A stretch of 64,000 bases of DNA from Helianthus annuus (taxonomy: Eukaryota > Streptophyta > Magnoliopsida > Asterales > Asteraceae): NCBI RefSeq assembly GCF_002127325.2, contig NC_035433.2, positions 88,157,350-88,221,349 of the forward strand, written 5' to 3'. Each line of letters begins with the position of its first letter. Position 1 is the first letter of the stretch. Of the stretch, positions 45,892 to 57,705 are shown one piece after another. The notes beneath the pieces were generated by a model. The model ran no database searches. It was not told the DNA's origin and was given only the letters and a program-made list of their open reading frames with translations. Position numbers and translations under genes: made by a program.

Positions 45892-48771
45892 TTGGCTAAC
45901 ATTGTAGTAGCGGAGAAGGAAAAGAAAGGCAGACCGGGAGTAAACGATGTACCAGTGGTCCGTGAATTTCCTCAGGTGTTCCCTGATGATCTTCCTGGAT
46001 TACCTCCAAGTCATGATATCGACTTTCGTATCAACCTCATTCCTGGAGCTAACCCTGTTGCTAAAGCCCCTTATCGACTCGCGCCGTCCGAAATGCGTGA
46101 ACTCTCAAACCAACTCCAGGAATTACTTGAGAAAGGGTTTATTCGCCCGAGCACCTCTCCTTGGGGCGCGCCAGTCCTCTTCGTTAAAAAGAAGGCTGGG
46201 TCGTTCAGGATGTACATCGACTATCGGGAGTTGAATAAGTTAACTATCAAGAACCGCTATCCCCTGCCTCGTATCGATGATTTGTTTGATCAGCTGCAAG
46301 GTGCTACGTGTTTCTCAAAGATCGATCTACGCTCAGGCTATCGTCAGTTGCGCATTCAGGAGGAAGATATACCCAAAACCGCTTTTCGCACTCGTTACGA
46401 CCATTATGAGTTCGTTGTTATGCCTTTTGGTTTAACCAACGCACCCGCGTTTTTCATGGATCTGATGAATCGCGTGTGTAAGCCATTTCTAGACCGTTTC
46501 GTCATCATGTTCATCGAAGATGTCTTGATCTATTCCAAATCAAAAGCCGAACACGCGCAAAATCTACGTTTGGTACTCGAGCTACTCCAGGGGAATCGAC
46601 TCTATGCCAAGTTCTCCAAGTGCGAATTCTAGCTAGAGGAGGTTCAGTTTCTGGGTCACGTCGTCAATAGTCAAGGTATTCATGTCGATCTCGCGAAGAT
46701 TGAAGCAGTTAAGAGTTGGATTACGCCTAAGAACCCGTCCGAAGTCCGTTCTTTTCTCAGATTAGCGGGCTATTATCGACGATTTATCGAAGGATTCTCA
46801 AAAATCGTTGTGCCTCTTACCGCTCTTATGCATAAAGACAAGCCTTTTGTTTGGGGAACCGAACAAGAGTCTGCTTTCCAAACCCTTAAGCACATGCTTT
46901 GCAATGCTCCTATTCTCACGTTGCCCGACGGAAACGACGACTTCATTGTCTATTGTGATGCTTCCAACCTCGGTCTTGGTTGTGTTCTTATGCAGCGAGA
47001 CAAGGTTATAGCTTACGCATCTCGTCAGCTCAAAATCCACGAGAAGAACTATACAACCCATGATCTTGAGCTAGGCGCGGTTGTTTTTGCATTAAAGATT
47101 TGGCGATACTACCTGTATGGTACCAAGTGTACGATCTTCACCGATCACAGGAGTTTACAACACATCTTTGATCAGAAAGAACTTAATATGCGTCAACGCC
47201 GATAGGTAGAACTTCTCAACGATTACGATTGTGAGATTCGTTACCACCCAGGCAAAGCAAATATCGTAGCCGACGCTCTCAGCAGACGGAGTTATTTGCT
47301 CAGCATTCGCAATACCCAAGCCCAACACGATCTCGAAACCCTCATCCGCGAAGCCCACCATGCCTGTTTCAATGAACGCACTCTGAAGAAGGAGAGAATC
47401 TATCACGATGGAGCTCAGCTTGTAAGTAAATCGAATGGGATTTTCCATTTTCTGGACCGACTCTGGATCCCTAAGCGGACCGAATTACGATAGATTTTGA
47501 TGGACAAAGCTCACAAATCCCGATATTCTATTCATCCCGGTGCCGACAAAATGTACCAGGATCTTCGCTACAAGTACTGGTGGCCGGGCATGAAAAGGGA
47601 TATTGCTCTCTACGTCGGAAAATGCCTGACTTGTGCAAGGGTCAAGGCTGAACATCAAAGACCCTCTGGCTTACTCGAACAACCACCGATCCCTATGTGG
47701 AAGTGGGAGAGTATAGCTATGGACTTCATAACAAAGCTTCCGCACACGTCATCAGGTTACGACAGCATTTGGGTTGTTGTTGATCGTTTGACCAAATCTG
47801 CTTTCTTTTTGCCGATACGGGAAGACTACAAGGTAGAACGATTAGCCTGAATCTACACCGATGAGATCATTTGTAATCATGGTACGCCTCGCGACATCAT
47901 CTCTGACCGTGATGCTCGGTTCACCTCGCGATTATGGGAAACGTTTCAAGCGGCTCTCGGTACGACGCTTAACTTAAGTACCGCGTTCCATCCTCAAACC
48001 GACGGACAGACTGAAAGAACGATCCGTACTCTTGAAGACATGCTCCGTTCGTGTGTCATAGATTTCGGTGGTAATTGGGATACATACCTGTCGTTAGTCG
48101 AATTCTCATATAACAACAGTTTTCATACCAGCATACAAATGGCACCATTCGAGGCTTTATACGGAAGAAGATGTCGATCGCCTATTGTGTGGCACGAGAT
48201 CGGTCATTCGCAATTAACCGGTCCTGAGCTATTACAAGAAACGACTGACAAAGTCCTTCAAATCCGAGACAACTTGTTGAAAGCTCGAAGTAGACAGAAA
48301 AGTTACGCCGATAGACAATGCAGGCCCCTTGAATTTGACGTTGGCGACTACGTACTCCTAAAGGTATCACCTTGGAAGGGTGTGGTCAGATTCGGCAAGA
48401 AAGGGAAACTAGCGCCTCGATATGTTGGACCTTTTAAGATTTTGGAAAGGATCGGAAAAGTCGCCTACAGACTCTAACTACCGGAGGAACTTAGTAATGT
48501 CCACCCGACTTTTCATGTGTCAAACCTCCGAAAATGCCTGGCTGAGCATGATTTAATTGTACCCCTCGACGACCTTCAAATAAACGAAACACTACACTTC
48601 ATGGAGAAGCCTGTCGAAATCACGGACCACCAAACCAAGCAGCTCAAACGCTCGCGCATCCCTATTGTGAAAGTCCGATGGGAAGGCAAACGAGGCGCAG
48701 AGTTCACTTGGGAACTCGAAAGCGACATGAAGGCGAAGTACCCGCAGTTGTTTGTTACGGCTTCAGCCTAA
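45892..48771 (+). pseudogene. Gypsy C pol remnant: RT, RNase H, integrase, chromodomain
   Basis: A single frame from about 45892 to 48771 carries the RT ([33 protein letters not shown]), RNase H ([30 protein letters not shown]), the integrase HHCC finger and core ([28 protein letters not shown]) and a chromodomain-like end (IVKVRWEGKRGAEFTWELE). It is interrupted by five stops near 46630, 47203, 47491, 47848 and 48475 but by no frameshift. The RT active site reads FIEDVLIYS where the family has F-I-D-D, so the first catalytic Asp is replaced by Glu. Gag and protease are absent. It is related to, but clearly distinct from, the family A pol. Confidence 0.92.
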
Positions 48772-48804
48772 TTTCGGGACGAAATTCCCTAAACAAGGGG
48801 AGGC
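48770..48804 (+). other. Hairpin and polypurine tract of Gypsy C
   Basis: AATTTCG, GGA, CGAAATT (48770-48786) forms a perfect 7-bp stem starting at the pol stop codon. It is followed by AAGGGGAGGC (48795-48804), directly before the 3' LTR (TGTAACACC at 48805). Position and form mirror the family A hairpin at 16502-16521. Confidence 0.75.
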
Positions 48805-49818
48805 TGTAACACCCCGTGTTTCGAAAGTCAAAGTCAAAGTCAAGATTGAAGTCAAAGGAAGAACAGATCGCTAATTGCGATCGGTCACTCCGTGCTCAAT
48901 CCCTGCTTTGACTTCTTTGACTTATAGTTAGTTTAAATTACCGTTTACGTTAGTTGTGTTATGTGGAGTATCTATTAACAATCGAAGTTAAATCGCTATA
49001 TTTATCGCTAATCGCATGGTTAATCGCTTTATCGCTTATCGTAATCGCGCTCGCAACTCGAAATACGCATATGGGTTACTGTTATACGTGTGTGTGCCTT
49101 ACGTGTTATTTGTGCATGTTTATTTATGTTATGTGTGGTAATCAATCGAATCGCAATCGAAACGCAATCGAGCTTAATCAAAATCGAATTATGATAATTA
49201 GTGGAGAAGAGACAGTGCTCGATATGAGTAATTGGGATTAAAAGGAATTTGAATAGGAAACTCTATCGCATTCGCATCGCTCGCAATCAAAATCGAAATA
49301 TCAAAAATCGCCGCACCGAACACTCGAACCAGGCGACCGATCGATCAGGCTATCAGCCGATCGACCAGCCGTCCGGCCGGACTGCCGTCCAATCGGACAG
49401 GCTGTCCGATCGAGTTGCCTAGCCGATCGGCCAGCACTTTCCTCTTTTGGAACTCTATAAATACCAATGTCACTTTCATCATTTCTACTTTTGGAAGCTC
49501 TCTGACCGACCAGCCTGTGCTCCTCACCTTTTCTTCGATTTCTCTCGATTCCGGTAAGATCTCATCCTAAATCTTGTACTTTCTTGATCTACACGCACTC
49601 CTACACATTTCTATCTTTTAAATCTTAACTTTTAACCGTGAAATCATCAAGATTTAAGGTATTCTAGGATGACGTCATCATGTGTTCTTGAAGAACTTCA
49701 TGTCTTGACCAAAATCCACCAAGAATAACTTGGATCTAACCGATTTCCACATAAACAACAAAAGATCTTTCATAGATCTAAACGTATTCACAGTAAAAAT
49801 GATTGAAAGATGGTTTTC
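48805..49818 (+). repeat. 3' LTR of Gypsy C, first segment (promoter part)
   Basis: It includes a cluster of CCGATCG/CCGTCCG palindromes (49325-49435), a TATA box TATAAATA at 49456-49463 and a splice-donor consensus GTAAGA at 49554-49559. A long series of TCGCTATAT/AATCGC-like phrases lies at 48985-49300. It is cut at 49818 by the family A solo LTR (target TTTTC). Confidence 0.8.
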
Positions 49819-52800
49819 TGTCACACCCCGAATTTTCCACGTGTCACCGGTGGGCCCGGTGGGGGATTAACGTGACGTAGTTGATATCATCATAGTCAAA
49901 CAACACAAATTATAATGCACAGCGGAAGCAAAAGAAATAGATTTATTTCAACCATCGAATGTAATATTTAAGTATCACAAGTAGTCGAAATAGATCCACA
50001 GGCGGATCGGAATAAAAGGAGAAAATTGTTCAACAGATAAATGCATCCCAAAGCTTGCGAGACTCTATGATGCTAAGGAGAGACCAGCCTATTACGTATA
50101 GCACCTGCACTTAATCTTTTTGGGGAAAATACGTCAGTTTACACTGGTAAATACAATTTAACTGACTCATTTTGAAAAGGTTTTAAAAATTGATTTAAAT
50201 GCTCAAGGCACAAAACATTTTATAACTTGGGAATAATTAATCAAAGTTAAACTTGTAAAAGATTTACATGTTTGTTGTGCGTTCAGTCGCCCGAGTCGTG
50301 TCGGGTTTAAGGTTAATTGACACACCACTTAGTATAAGTTCGCGGCGGGAAGCCAACGTTTATACCTTAATAATGGACATAATACCGGGTGTACGCCTAC
50401 ACCCGGGTGTCAAGGTCGTGGCCAAAAATGATGCCAAGGATATCCGGGACATGGTCAATAAGCTCCCAAAGGCGTAAAAACAAACAAAACCAAGTTTTCA
50501 AACGGGTCACATTGATAATACCCAACTACTAATGAGTTGGGCTCAATTGCCCGACCAAGCGGTATTTTATATACCGTACCCCCAAGCCCGTATAGGGAAA
50601 ATAAGTTAAAAGTATTTACCTGAGCAAGTATAAACCACAAAAGCAAAAATGCAAGTGTCTTTTACTGGGCTCCTATTCTGGAACGAAGGTTTAATATAAC
50701 CTATTAGAATCCTAACGGGTCTTTTAACATAGCCTAAGCTTAGACCGGTTAGTTTAGAAGAATAAATATGGTTTAATCGCGAGGAAGGCGAAAAACCGAA
50801 AAGGAATGTGACTTAGACCCTACAAGCTTGGATACTTGTATTACATGGGTAAACTAAACACATTCTGGATTTAGAGACTAAGATGTTACGGTTTGACCCG
50901 TTTCGGCTAACGTGCGTAGACTAGTCACATAAGCCGATCCGAACGCGAAAGTGCGTAACAGGTAACCATATAAATCATATACATGTTTCCTGAGATTATA
51001 TGCACCAAAAATGTTGTAATATCAGTATGGTATGTCCCATTATGCCCCGAATGATTTTAAACTCCAATTACGCCTCATAAGGGTATTTTGGTAATTTTAC
51101 ATAGGCTTAAAAGGTCAAAACTGGAAACCTGAGTCCTCAACCTTAGTTTACTGTTATAACATGAAATTTTACTAAATATATCAGTAGGTATTAGACCTTT
51201 AGTATAAAAACTAGTTTTGACATATACTATGTCGTAAAAATGCCAAAAAGGCGATTTGGAGCCATTTCCGGGTTTTAAAGGAAAAGCTGATATTTAAATA
51301 ATTCCAGAAGGCTCAAAATATTATATTTAACATAATAAATCAGTAGGAAAAGGTTTGGGGTCAAAAGGTTTTGTAAAACTCATTTTATGGCCGAAAAGGG
51401 CAAAACCGTCATAAGCCGAATTAAGCTTAAAACCTCTAGTTATGCTCATTCTAAAAAAATAAATAAAAATCTTTAAAATTTCCAAAATATTATTATATAA
51501 CAGTGGGTATAAAGTTTTTGTATAAAATCTAAGTTTAAATAGGCTATGCGTTAATTACGCTAATTATTCACTAAGAAGGCTTTTAATTACGCTAATGAGC
51601 ATAACTCTTAATCTAGACCTCAAACTGATGTCAAATTTTGGGAACAAGTTTATATTTCAGTAACTAACACGTCTACCCTTTTATTTTTCAAAAATCATGA
51701 TTTTTAGACCTTTGGGCATAATGGTCAACATATGTGCATTTAACGGAATCATGCATATGAACAAGATATCTAATGAACCGAGTTGTATAATCACTGGAGG
51801 ATATACTAACATGTTATTAGGTTCAAAAGAAGCTCTAAGGAAATCTTAATCTTGACTAAAACGGGTCAGAACTGAAGGTCAAAGCAAAAGTCAAACTATG
51901 CGACTTTCGGTTCCGAACCGGGTCTAAACAGAAAATTGTCGAGTTGAACATGTTGGAACATGTTCTTATACTTATTACCAAGTTATATTAATGTTCAAAC
52001 AGGTTACATGCAACCTACATTGCTAATTATGTATTAATTTGAAATTAAGCATCCTGTTGACTTTTTATAGTTAGCATTGACTCGACAATTGACATGCTTA
52101 GAGTGGGAATCTGGAAATACCCTTTTAAGGATTTGTTACCCACTTAATTACCTACTTAGAGGTATCTTTAATTCGTGATTTGACAGAGCACATTATGATT
52201 AATCACGAAGTCAAACCTTAATTACGATGGTTTGACTTTTACTTAATTAGTTAAGCTAGAATGGATTAAAGGAGGTTAAGAGCACTTACAAGAGTCCTAA
52301 GAAGGATTAGGGACCTAAAGAAAATGGGTTGCTGACCAGGAAAGCTCCAGAGAGTCTTGAACAAAAGTGCCAAGAGAGCAAGTGCCAATGGTTACAATTT
52401 CAAGTCTTTATATAGTGAGCCAAGAGGTCCAAGCTTATGACAAGCAAGTCTACAATGGTTGGAGGATCATCCCAGGTGTTCCTAGAGGCCTATAAACTGC
52501 CTAGCAAGCCCATGGTTTCATAATTTTACGTTTTAAGTCGGTTAAACGGGTTGGACAGGCAGCTGTCCAAAATCTGCTGCCAGCGACGCCTTTACGGACC
52601 GTAAGCACATGGCCTTGCGGTCCGTATTCCTTCCTTACGAACCGTAAGCCTAAACCTTTACGGTTCGTAACCGCCCTTGCTGAACACACCCAGGTAACCT
52701 GCTTACGGACCGTAAACGTGGGGTCTTGCGGTCCGTAAGCGATGGCCAGAAGACAAAAGTTTGAAAACTTTTAAGTCTTGACCATGCAACCAATAATATC

Positions 52801-53294
52801 CGAAACATGCTATGTCTTTTCAGTTTGTGGGACCTCTTGCACAGCCATTGCATGGAAGAAGAGCTCTTACATGTCCCCTTTCTCATAGTGGATTCTTGTG
52901 GGAGTAATTTGACGGAAAAACCAAGGAAGTTTGAATTGAACAAGATTAATCAATATCTCCCAAATAGATTAGGATTACAATTAGATTTTCTTGTAGTAAC
53001 ATCATCAATAGTCCATTTTCCATATAAAGATGGAAATTTTATTTATTCGGAAATCAACCGGTTAGAACATAAGATGTTTATCAAATGATTTATGGATCTT
53101 GGGATTTATAATTCGGGTCGCTCAGAGGTGCTTTAATAACATGTCACCCTTGGGTCGTTCAGAGGTATTTTTAATAACATGACGCCCTCTTTAAAATCCT
53201 ACCATACATCTCTTTATTTGATCCGGGTTCCTGACGCGTGTCCTCCATGACACGTGTCTTTATTCTATTGGACAGGAATTTTCGAGGTGTTACA
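49819..53294 (-). mobile_element. Second solo LTR of Gypsy family A (TTTTC target duplication)
   Basis: TGTCACACCCCG ... CGAGGTGTTACA, 3476 bp, is the reverse complement of the family A LTR. TTTTC stands on both sides (49814-49818 and 53295-53299). The palindrome cluster is at 52591-52745, with a TATA-like site near 52407 and a splice-donor consensus at 52284-52289 on the minus strand. Relative to the first solo LTR it lacks part of the middle (around 51060, where the GGTAATTTTAC and GGTATTTTGG blocks are fused) and has an extra GGGTCG repeat near its left-hand (5') end at 53125-53170. Confidence 0.92.
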
Positions 53295-53914
53295 TTTTCC
53301 AACTTTCTTTCAACTCTATTACACTCAATACCTGCAAAACCGATTGAAACGTAGCTTGTGCCGACTTACTAAGCATTCTGGTGGTTGTGTGGCTAAGATC
53401 CGGGTTCTATCCACGAGGTTCACCGATCTCAGGTTGAACGTGAAACACCGTCCCGAACCGTTCACTAATCGGATTTAGGTGATTCCTGTCTGATCAGGGG
53501 AACCAAGTAATGACAAGGTTCCTGTGGTTTGACTCGTTATCAAAACGCCTCGATAAAACGACAAACAATCAAAATAACCAAGTGTGAGACGAACAGGACG
53601 ACCAGGACAAGGTGCTGTCCGATTGGACTGTTGTCCGAACGGACAGCCAGCCGAACTGACAGCCAGCCGAACGACAAGTCAGCCGAACGCTAGCACTTGG
53701 GTCCCACACTTAACCAACTTATCTGAAGTTGAGTATTGAACGAACTGCTATCCGATCGTACTACCACCCGACCGGACTACTCTTCGGATCATGAGATACT
53801 TGACTTTAGCACTTAAACAATTTTCAACATGTTCAATGCACTAGGAATGCCACCCGATAGAACAGCTGTCCGATCGAGTGAGACCCTGCTGAGAACTTGT
53901 CTTCACTGAAGTAC
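53295..53914 (+). repeat. 3' LTR of Gypsy C, second segment
   Basis: Family C LTR sequence resumes after the TTTTC duplication. It is rich in GTCCGAACGGACAG/CAGCCGAACG palindromic phrases (53605-53690). It ends at the AGTAC target of the Copia-like insertion. Confidence 0.7.
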
Positions 53915-56138
53915 TGTAGGTCCCGAAAAACCCGTGATGTCGCTCAACGGTTCGATCGAATGCGGAAAGTAAGATCAAACCGACAAGAACAAAAAGAAAA
54001 TATTCATTACAAATCAAAATGTCGCCGATTAGATCGCACACGGTTTCAACGAACCGTCTGGTACGATCTTCGAGAACCTTGCACACAATCCCTAGGATTG
54101 TCTGGTACAAGGTTCTCCTTTGGGGATTACATGGTGACACTATGGGAGAGCTCTATTACTAACATTCTAATCATGACTATTTATAGGAGCCTCTACCCCA
54201 TTGGCCCAAATGGCCTAGCCCAAGCCCAAGACCTAATCTAAACCTAATAAACATAATTGAACATAATAAAGATAAGCATAAAACTTTGGACCTAACAATT
54301 TCCCCCTAGTTTTATGCTCTCTTTATTATGGTTTAGACGATCTCGAGCCTTGGGTCTTCTCCTTTAGTGGCCCAGCAGTGAACGAGTCCAGCAACGTATC
54401 TCGGATGATGGTCATACCTTGAAATAAATAATTCTGAATCTTGATGTTTACATGACCCAAAACTAGAATAAAATAAATAAGCACACACCCATGAAACTAA
54501 TTATGGCCCAATCATCCTAAATCCACGAGACCATAAATATTGTCATTTTAATCTTCAGTCTGCTCAATTAAATAATCTCTAGTGCTCCCATAAATTCCAA
54601 CATTAATTCAAGTTTAGGAATTCTGTACGTGCCCATACGATGTGCAATCAAATCAATATTGGGGCCCAAAAATATTTCCACATGCAAAACAAACCAACCT
54701 GCCAATCCAAAAATGTGAGCCCAAGCTGCCATCCAAACATGACCCAGTACGAGGAACAATCTAAAGATCTGGCCCTAAGGAACCCTAGCTGCAACCTTTT
54801 GCAGCCGACAACATGCCAAGTGCTGCAATCTTGACCGTTGATATCATGTGCAGCCGCCATCAACATTCCCCAACATTCTGATTTGCTGATGTCATTGACT
54901 TGTCATCCGGAATCATTGATAATCCATCGGAAAACATCAACCTTATCCGAGATCATTATTAACGGCAGCCGACAACATCAGCCATCATCATCATACTGCC
55001 GACATGTATCGCCGGAAATAATTCACTGGCCAGAAACATCATCACCATAATCATCAGAAACTCGGCTACATCCTCTGTTCAACCATCCATTATGTTGTCC
55101 ATCTCCGATCGTTACTTCCTCCGTCAACCATCGCATCATCATCATTCTCCATCACTGTCTCACTGTTCACACGGTTCGCCGCCGAAAACCACCGCCTTGC
55201 GCCTGCTGCAACCTAAACTTTGCAGCTGCCAACCATTATTTATCCACTGTGCACCACCGTCTTGCATCATAAACCACCGGGAACCACAATCTCTAACTTC
55301 AAGATTCCAGAAGAACCCTCTCGTATAACCTTCTGTGTGCAAAATGACGTCACCAAAACCAAACAAGGCACCAGAAACCCTCACCATCAAAGCTTGCATT
55401 CAATCCAAGAAGGAGAATTTTCATAAAGATGTAGAGAATAAGTTAAGCCAAACGCAAATACAGAAGGTGGTGGCCATGAAAACCCTATACCAACCTTAAA
55501 AATGCAATTATTATCCCATCATACAGTCACGACCTCCAATGATAACTGTTAACACTCATGAAGCCGGAATGGCCATACACTCTCAACTTAGGCGGCAATG
55601 AAGGAACCCTAGCCGCCACACACCAAAACTTTCAGATCTGTGCTCAAAATTACAACCAAAATAGCCATAGATCTTGATTTTACGTCTCCGCGGGTTTTCG
55701 ATAAAGATCCAACTAAACCGAAAACTGAAACGAGCCACCGTGGCTCTGATACCACTTGTAGGTCCCGAAAAACCCGTGATGTCGCTCAACGTTTGATCGA
55801 ATGCGGAAAGTAAGATCAAACCGACAAGAACAAAAAGAAAATATTCATTACAAATCAAAATGTCGCCGATTAGATCGCACACGGTTTCAACGAACCGTCT
55901 GGTACGATCTTCGAGAACCTTGCACACAATCCCTAGGATTGTCTGGTACAAGGTTCTCCTTTGGGGATTACATGGTGACACTATGGGAGAGCTCTATTAC
56001 TAACATTCTAATCATGACTATTTATAGGAGCCTCTACGCCATTGGCCCATATGGCCTAGCCCAAGCCCAAGACCTAATCTAAACCTAATAAACATAATTG
56101 AACATAATAAAGATAAGCATAAAACTTTGGACCTAACA
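53915..56138 (-). mobile_element. Young non-autonomous Copia-like LTR element (TRIM/LARD-like)
   Basis: Two nearly identical LTRs (53915-54297 and 55757-56138, about 382 bp) differ, by my reading, at about three substitutions plus one indel. AGTAC flanks the element (53910-53914 and 56139-56143). The primer-binding site AGTGGTATCAGAGCCA is on the minus strand next to the right LTR (about 55741-55756). The purine tract AGGGGGAAAT is next to the left LTR, so it reads right to left. The 1.46-kb interior has no gag or pol, only short ORFs. It would need enzymes from another element. Confidence 0.9.
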
Positions 56139-56143
56139 AGTAC

Positions 56144-56468
56144 TAGCCGAACGGGTTGCCGGCCGATCGAACGACCGACCGATCGACCGACCTGAAAGGT
56201 AAAGATACTTCAATATTTTAAAATGCTACAACAAAAACTTCAAAAGTCAAACCATCATACACAAGCACGTATATCCTCAGTGGAAGAAACAATCCACTCG
56301 AACGGCCAACCGACCGGACAGCCGTCCGAACGGATTGTCACTCGCACGGCCATCCGATCGATCAGCTGACCGACCCATCGACACTTGTTCCCGTTTTACG
56401 CGTTACTTATCGTTATGCTATCGAACTATTCAGGCTAACCCTACTCTCAAGCGCTCCCTTCATGTGAG
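56144..56468 (+). repeat. 3' LTR of Gypsy C, third segment
   Basis: Family C LTR sequence, dense in CCGATCGA, CCGACCGA and CCGTCCGAACGG phrases (56146-56375). It ends at the GTGAG target of the family D solo LTR. Confidence 0.7.
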
Positions 56469-56929
56469 TGTTACGCCCTAATACGTATTTGACTAAAAGT
56501 CGCAGCGGAAGTTCAAGCCATAAACTTTCTTTCATTATAAACACCTTAACTTATTTAAAAATTAACTTTAACATAACTCTTTCACATAAATCCATCAATC
56601 AACTTATTTACTAAGTAAAGCATAGCTTATGTTTACTACATTATATACATCAACGTTCCCGTACAATCTCACTAGTGACTCGATCCTCGATCTCTGTTCC
56701 TTGATGATCCTCATGACTCGTACTACCTGCGCTCACCACATTAAATTCATAACATTAGTACGCATTATAAACATACAAGATTTATTCACGTTTACTTTTG
56801 TTCCGTTAATTCTTTACATCCCAGCCTTCCATCTGATCGTACATTCCGTGGTGAGACTTTCTCATTTTACCTGCGTTACACTTCGTTCACAAGGCACATT
56901 ATTGTTATCGTCAATACTCAATTTCATTG

Positions 56930-57270
56930 AATACATGCGTATATACTTTCATACATACTTACATATGTGCATCCGTTCACACATAACTACTTACAAACCC
57001 ACGTACCTACATTCATACGTACGTTCCTACATACGTGCATACCTACATACATACATGCATACATGTCTACATACATACCTATTACATGCCTTCTCACAAC
57101 CCTACATACGTGCACACACTTTCGTACATACTCACTTGGATATATATATACACATACACATACTACTTACATACACACCTACATACATACATACATACAT
57201 TCATTCATACATACCACTTATATTCACACATACATACATACATACATACATACCTTCATACGTATCTACT
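56930..57270. repeat. Degenerate (TACA)n microsatellite
   Basis: Many CATA/TACA repeats (for example CATACATACATACATA near 57190 and 57230) create three overlapping open frames rich in Tyr, His, Thr and Ile. These frames are repeat artefacts, not genes. Confidence 0.85.
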
Positions 57271-57288
57271 TAAGGAAATTCTTAATTT

Positions 57289-57705
57289 AGGATCCCACCT
57301 ATGGGTACCATATTACTACATATTCTTTAGGATCCCACCTTTGGGTACCATATTACCACATATTCTTTAGGATCCCACCTTTGGGTACCATATTACTACA
57401 TATTCTTTAGGATCCCACCTTTGGGTACCATATTACTACATATTCTTTAGGATCCCACCTTTGGGTACCATATTACTACATATTCTTTAGGATCCCACCT
57501 TTGGGTACCATATTACTACATATTCTTTAGGATCCCACCTTTGGGTACCATATTACTACATATTCTTTAGGATCCCACCTTTGGGTACCATATTACTACA
57601 TATTCTTTAGGATCCCACCTTTGGGTACCATATTACTACATATTCTTTAGGATCCCACCTTTGGGTACCATATTACTACATATTCTTTAGGATCCCACCT
57701 TTGGG
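57289..57705. repeat. 40-bp tandem array, 11 copies
   Basis: GGATCCCACCT starts at 57290 and then every 40 bp up to 57690 (11 starts, the last copy partial). The unit continues TTGGGTACCATATTACTACA and TATTCTTTA. Copies are almost identical; the first has TATGGG and the second TTACCACA. Such uniformity implies recent expansion or unequal exchange. Confidence 0.95.

Noticed and set aside
56629..57370. Three overlapping Tyr/His/Thr-rich ORFs
   Set aside because: They are the three frames of a TACA microsatellite.
57289..57705. Possible CRISPR array (regular 40-bp period)
   Set aside because: The whole 40-bp unit is identical, with no unique spacers, and the DNA is plant nuclear. It is a minisatellite.
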